A stretch of DNA of 64,000 bases from Streptomyces sp. RKAG293 (lineage in GTDB: Bacteria > Actinomycetota > Actinomycetes > Streptomycetales > Streptomycetaceae), in assembly GCF_023701745.1 (NCBI RefSeq), contig NZ_JAJOZB010000001.1:2548501-2612500 (forward strand). Direction: 5' to 3'. Made by a program: the position numbers and the translations under genes. The stretch's first letter is position 1. The number at the start of each line of letters is the position of its first letter. The notes beneath the pieces were generated by a model, which saw only the letters and a list, made by a program, of their open reading frames with translations, was not told the origin of the DNA and made no database searches. Of this stretch, positions 61,427 to 64,000 are shown piece by piece.

Positions 61427-62425
61427 TCAGTTGTGGCTGTGCAGCAGCTCGTTGAGGCCGCCCCACGAGCCGGTGCGCTGCAGGACCTCGACCGTGCCGG
61501 TGGTGGAGTTGCGGCGGAAGAGGATGTTGTCGGCGCCGGAGAGCTCCAGGGCCTTGACGATCCGGCCGTCCGGGAGCGTGACGCGGGTGCCGGCGGTGAC
61601 GTAGAGGCCGGCCTCGACGATGCAGTCGTCGCCGAGCGCGATGCCGATGCCCGACTCGGCGCCGAGCAGGCAGCGCTCGCCGATGGAGACGACCTCCTTG
61701 CCGCCGCCGGAGAGGGTGCCCATGATCGACGCGCCGCCGCCGATGTCGGAACCGTCGCCGATGACGACGCCCTGCGAGATGCGGCCCTCGACCATGGAGG
61801 TGCCGAGCGTTCCGGCGTTGAAGTTGCAGAAGCCCTCGTGCATGACGGTGGTGCCGGCGGCGAGGTGCGCGCCGAGGCGGACGCGGTCGGCGTCGGCGAT
61901 ACGGACGCCGGCGGGGGTGACGTAGTCCGTCATACGCGGGAACTTGTCGACGCCGTAGACGGACAGGTGCAGGCCCTCACCGCGGGCGGCGAGGCGCGCG
62001 GCCTCGATCCCGGCGATCGGCACCGGGCCGATGGAGGTCCAGGCGACATTGGCGAGCAGCCCGAACAGGCCCTCCAGGTTCTGCCCGTTGGGGCGCACCA
62101 GACGGTGGCTGAGCAGGTGCAGGCGCAGGTAGGCGTCGTGCGCGTCGAGCGGCTTGTCGTCGCTCGAGGCGATGACGGTACGTACGGCGACGACCTCCAC
62201 CCCGCGGCGCGGGTCCGGTCCGAGCGCCTTCGGCGCGGCGGCGCCCAGCAGCTCGGCGGCGCGCCCGGCGGTCAGCCGCTCGGTGCCGGCCGGACCGGGG
62301 TCGGCGACGAGCTCGGGGGCGGGGTACCAGGTGTCCAGGACCGTGCCGTCATTGGCGATGGTGGCAAGGCCGGCGGCAACGGCGCCGGTGGAGCGGTTAA
62401 CGGTCGAAGCGGTCGTGTCAGTCAT
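61427..62425 (-). CDS. dapD: Tetrahydrodipicolinate N-succinyltransferase DapD
   Basis: Acyltransferase of the lysine/meso-diaminopimelate pathway, 332 residues, the longer actinobacterial type. The C-terminal half is a left-handed beta-helix built from hexapeptide repeats ([61 protein letters not shown]). The glutamate in MVEGRI and the G-rich turns are catalytic and acceptor-binding features. The N-terminal domain (about 1–165) is alpha/beta and shows [36 protein letters not shown] sequence. ATG 62425 is used. It makes the succinyl intermediate needed for peptidoglycan diaminopimelate. Confidence 0.92.
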   Translation of the reverse strand: MTDTTASTVNRSTGAVAAGLATIANDGTVLDTWYPAPELVADPGPAGTERLTAGRAAELLGAAAPKALGPDPRRGVEVVAVRTVIASSDDKPLDAHDAYLRLHLLSHRLVRPNGQNLEGLFGLLANVAWTSIGPVPIAGIEAARLAARGEGLHLSVYGVDKFPRMTDYVTPAGVRIADADRVRLGAHLAAGTTVMHEGFCNFNAGTLGTSMVEGRISQGVVIGDGSDIGGGASIMGTLSGGGKEVVSIGERCLLGAESGIGIALGDDCIVEAGLYVTAGTRVTLPDGRIVKALELSGADNILFRRNSTTGTVEVLQRTGSWGGLNELLHSHN

Positions 62426-62568
62426 GCCTCGCACGCTAGCCGCTGGTCACGCCCGATGCCCAACCGGCCCGGCATGCGGAACGGGGTTTCCGCCGGAGGC
62501 GTCGTGGCCGGGGGCTCCGCGAAGGCGGTCCGTCACGCCTTTCAGGGCGCAACACGCCGGCCCGCCGG

Positions 62569-63128
62569 TCAGCCGAGCAGCCGGCTGAACATTTCGCGGG
62601 CGTAGGCGCGGTCGTAGGTGCCTCCGGTCAGGAGGACCTGGAGGCAGATGCCGTCGATGAGGGCGATCAGGGCGCGGGCGGTGGACGGGTCGGTGTGGGT
62701 GGCGAGGAGGGCGGTGGCCTGGTCGACCCACTCCGCCGCGATGGGGCGGACCGCCTCGCGGCGCAGGGCGGCGAGGTAGAGGTCGTAGTCCAGCTCGATC
62801 AGGGTCCGGTCGCCGGAGAGCCACACCTCCAGCAGCCGGGACAGCTCGTCGGCGAGGGCGGCCGGCGTGACCGGTCCGGTCCCCGGGCCCGGTTCGGCGA
62901 AGAGCGGGCTGTCCCGGATCGACTGGGCGAAGCCCTCGTTGGCCTGGCGGAGTGCCGCGACGAGCAGGTCGTCGAGGGTCGCGAAGTGGTACGTGGTCGA
63001 GCCGAGGGGACGTCCGCCTCGGCGGCAACCGAGCGGTGGCTGAGCCCGGCGATGCCGCGTTCGCCGACCACCCGGATCGCGGCGTCGATGATGCGGCGGC
63101 GCCGGTCGGGGTCGTAGCGGCGGGCCAT
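62569..63128 (-). pseudogene. TetR-family regulator, frameshifted
   Basis: A TetR-type repressor of the usual ~190-residue size, split by one missing base. From ATG 63128 the DNA-binding part reads MARRYDPDRRRRIIDAAIRVV, then IAGLSHRSVAAEADVP, a normal TetR helix-turn-helix. At plus-strand G4 run 63006–63009 the frame is lost; removing the shift restores GSTTYHFATLDDLLVAALRQ, then a normal ligand domain to the stop at 62569 (MFSRLLG). No other disruption occurs. This is either a real inactivation or a homopolymer sequencing error. Its start shares bases with the stop of the SMR efflux gene (TGATG), so it is the second gene of that operon. Confidence 0.85.
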
Positions 63129-63448
63129 CAGTGCGACCCGCCGAGGTTGAGCACGATGACGCCCGCGATCACCAGCAGCACCCCGAGGACCTTCGCGGCG
63201 TTCGCCGTCTCCCCCATGAAGACCATCCCGATCGCCGCGATGGTCGCGGTGCCGACGCCCGCCCAGATCGCGTACGCGGTGCCGACCTCGATCGTCTTCA
63301 GGGTCTGCGCGAGCAGCGTGAAGGCGATGACGTAGCCGGTGATCGTGATCGCCGACGGCCACAGCCTGCTGAAGCCCTCGCTGTACTTCATCGCGGTGGT
63401 GCCGAGTATCTCGGCGAGGATGGCGCCGCCCAGCATGATGTAGCCCAT
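63128..63448 (-). CDS. Small multidrug resistance (SMR) family efflux protein
   Basis: Four-helix membrane protein of 106 residues, QacE/EmrE type, exchanging cationic drugs for protons. The conserved membrane glutamate is in GGAILAEILGTTAMKYSEGF (residue about 14). PSAITITGYVIAFTLLAQTLKTIEVGTAYAIWAGVGTATIAAIGMVFMGE is the family core and the end is VIVLNLGGSH. ATG 63448 starts the first helix; an upstream in-frame start at 63466 would add six residues. Its start codon lies inside a 50-bp palindrome that probably binds the TetR protein encoded next in the operon. Confidence 0.9.
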   Translation of the reverse strand: MGYIMLGGAILAEILGTTAMKYSEGFSRLWPSAITITGYVIAFTLLAQTLKTIEVGTAYAIWAGVGTATIAAIGMVFMGETANAAKVLGVLLVIAGVIVLNLGGSH

Positions 63449-63492
63449 GTGTACAAGCGTACGCAACGATGCGTACGCCCGTACACATGGGC
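63443..63492. promoter_or_regulatory. Large palindrome over the SMR start: candidate TetR operator
   Basis: Two 23-bp arms (63443–63465 and 63470–63492) are complementary except at two adjacent positions, with a 4-bp spacer ACGA. Two copies of the 8-bp palindrome GCGTACGC lie within it (63457–63464, 63471–63478). Autoregulatory TetR operators are typically placed this way. Confidence 0.7.
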
Positions 63493-63506
63493 GCCGTTCC
63501 GCCGGG

Positions 63507-64000
63507 TCAGCTCACGGTGAACCAGGTCGCGCGGGACTTCTTCCACTCCGGGTGCGTGAGGTCCTTGGCCTCGGTGCCGTCGCCGTACAGGTCGGCCGAG
63601 CCGTCGTCGGTGACGAGCTGAGCGCGGGCGCCCGGCACGGTCAGGTCCGGGACGTCCACGACGGCCTCCCAGCCGCCCGCGTCGGTGGTCGGCAACTGGA
63701 CGCGCTGGACCGGGGCGTGGCCCGGGACGCCGTCCCACGAGTACAGCGCGTACGGGTCGCTGTTGTCGTCGGCGGCCCAGGAGCCGGCCACGATCAGATA
63801 CTGGTCGGCGGCGTTCTTGCGGATGTCGCGGATGCTGAGGCCGCCCAGGTCGAGCTCGATCGGGGCGCCGAAGGCGGCCTTGGTGCCGGTGATCACCTTG
63901 TCGATGTTGGTGACCGGCACGATCAGCGCCTTGCCGCCCGGGACGTGCGGGGCCAGCGGGGCGCGGAACCCGATGTACGCGGTGGTGGTGCTGCCGGGCG
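63507..64000 (-). CDS. DUF3616-like protein, C-terminal part (5' end outside window)
   Basis: The frame is open from the right window edge to a stop at 63507, giving the last ~163 residues. The visible part includes TTTAYIGFRAPLAPHVPGGKALIVPVTNIDKV, then ELDLGGLSIRDIRKNAADQYLIVAGSWA and YALYSWDG, a beta-propeller-like pattern recalling DUF3616 proteins (esterase-like, often secreted). It ends with GWEAVVDVPDLTVPGARAQLVTDDGSADLYG. Localisation cannot be judged without the N-terminus. It lies about 60 bp upstream of the SMR gene in the same direction, but the operator palindrome between them suggests separate control. Confidence 0.6.
   Translation of the reverse strand, partial: PGSTTTAYIGFRAPLAPHVPGGKALIVPVTNIDKVITGTKAAFGAPIELDLGGLSIRDIRKNAADQYLIVAGSWAADDNSDPYALYSWDGVPGHAPVQRVQLPTTDAGGWEAVVDVPDLTVPGARAQLVTDDGSADLYGDGTEAKDLTHPEWKKSRATWFTVS

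Noticed and set aside
62447..63028. Minus-strand frame of 193 codons over the TetR region as a separate gene
   Set aside because: Its text is Arg/Pro-rich and it is a third frame; the TetR halves are explained by a one-base shift.

Overview
This window is a stretch of a Streptomyces chromosome, or that of a very close relative. The evidence is the very high GC content, frequent GTG and TTG starts, a LAETG-sorted cell-wall protein, ectABCD, a vitamin B12 (cobalamin) operon behind a cobalamin riboswitch, and a small protein that matches the Streptomyces nucleoid protein Gbn. From memory, the order gbn – ABC-F – pitH1 – cob operon – LAETG protein – ectABCD resembles S. coelicolor around SCO1839–SCO1867. 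No tRNA, rRNA, insertion sequence, prophage or CRISPR array was seen.

Layout. 1–3.3 kb: end of a SURF1 gene, a GH15 trehalase/glucoamylase and an SDR protein with an altered active site. 3.4–6.7 kb: an Asp23/AmaP envelope-stress module (AmaP, DUF6286, two Asp23 proteins, a small membrane protein) and a divergent P10-family gene. 6.8–16 kb: a crotonase, gbn beside a cluster of GATC sites, an ABC-F ATPase, a zinc metallopeptidase, a helical-repeat protein, an alpha/beta hydrolase, a class II aldolase and an FAD oxidoreductase. 16.1–17.7 kb: a phosphate transporter behind a PHO box, with a small membrane partner. 17.8–35.7 kb: one long, tightly overlapping cobalamin operon (cbiB, cobQ, cobN, chelatase I/D fusion, cobO, cobB, cobI, cobM, cobL, cbiG-cobJ, cobH, cbiX, cobC). 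Its leader carries a B12 riboswitch and a possible 22-codon leader ORF.

35.6–42.4 kb: a Ser/Thr kinase fused across one membrane helix to a complete ABC-type solute-binding domain, the LAETG surface protein, an amidohydrolase and a class V aminotransferase. 42.4–46.1 kb: ectABCD (ectoine and 5-hydroxyectoine), closed by a perfect 31-bp-arm terminator shared with the convergent gene. 46.1–53.8 kb: a sugar-acid cluster with uronate dehydrogenase, 5-dehydro-4-deoxyglucarate dehydratase, alpha-ketoglutarate-semialdehyde dehydrogenase, an IclR regulator with a candidate operator, a DUF1349 protein and an unrecognised possible TIM-barrel protein. Together these outline the oxidative route from uronates to 2-oxoglutarate.

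53.9–64 kb: a two-domain TerD protein, a Tat-exported PhoX phosphatase with a candidate PHO box, a paralogue of the helical-repeat protein, a secreted nuclease/phosphatase behind a four-unit PHO box, a PPOX flavoprotein, dapD, a TetR gene broken by a one-base frameshift, an SMR efflux gene whose start lies inside a large palindrome, and the end of a possible DUF3616 gene.

Two themes stand out. Three separate phosphate-scavenging genes (pitH1, phoX, nuclease) each carry 11-bp PhoP-type repeats upstream. The most unusual single protein is the kinase–solute-binding fusion, which looks like a one-protein receptor kinase for an extracellular ligand.
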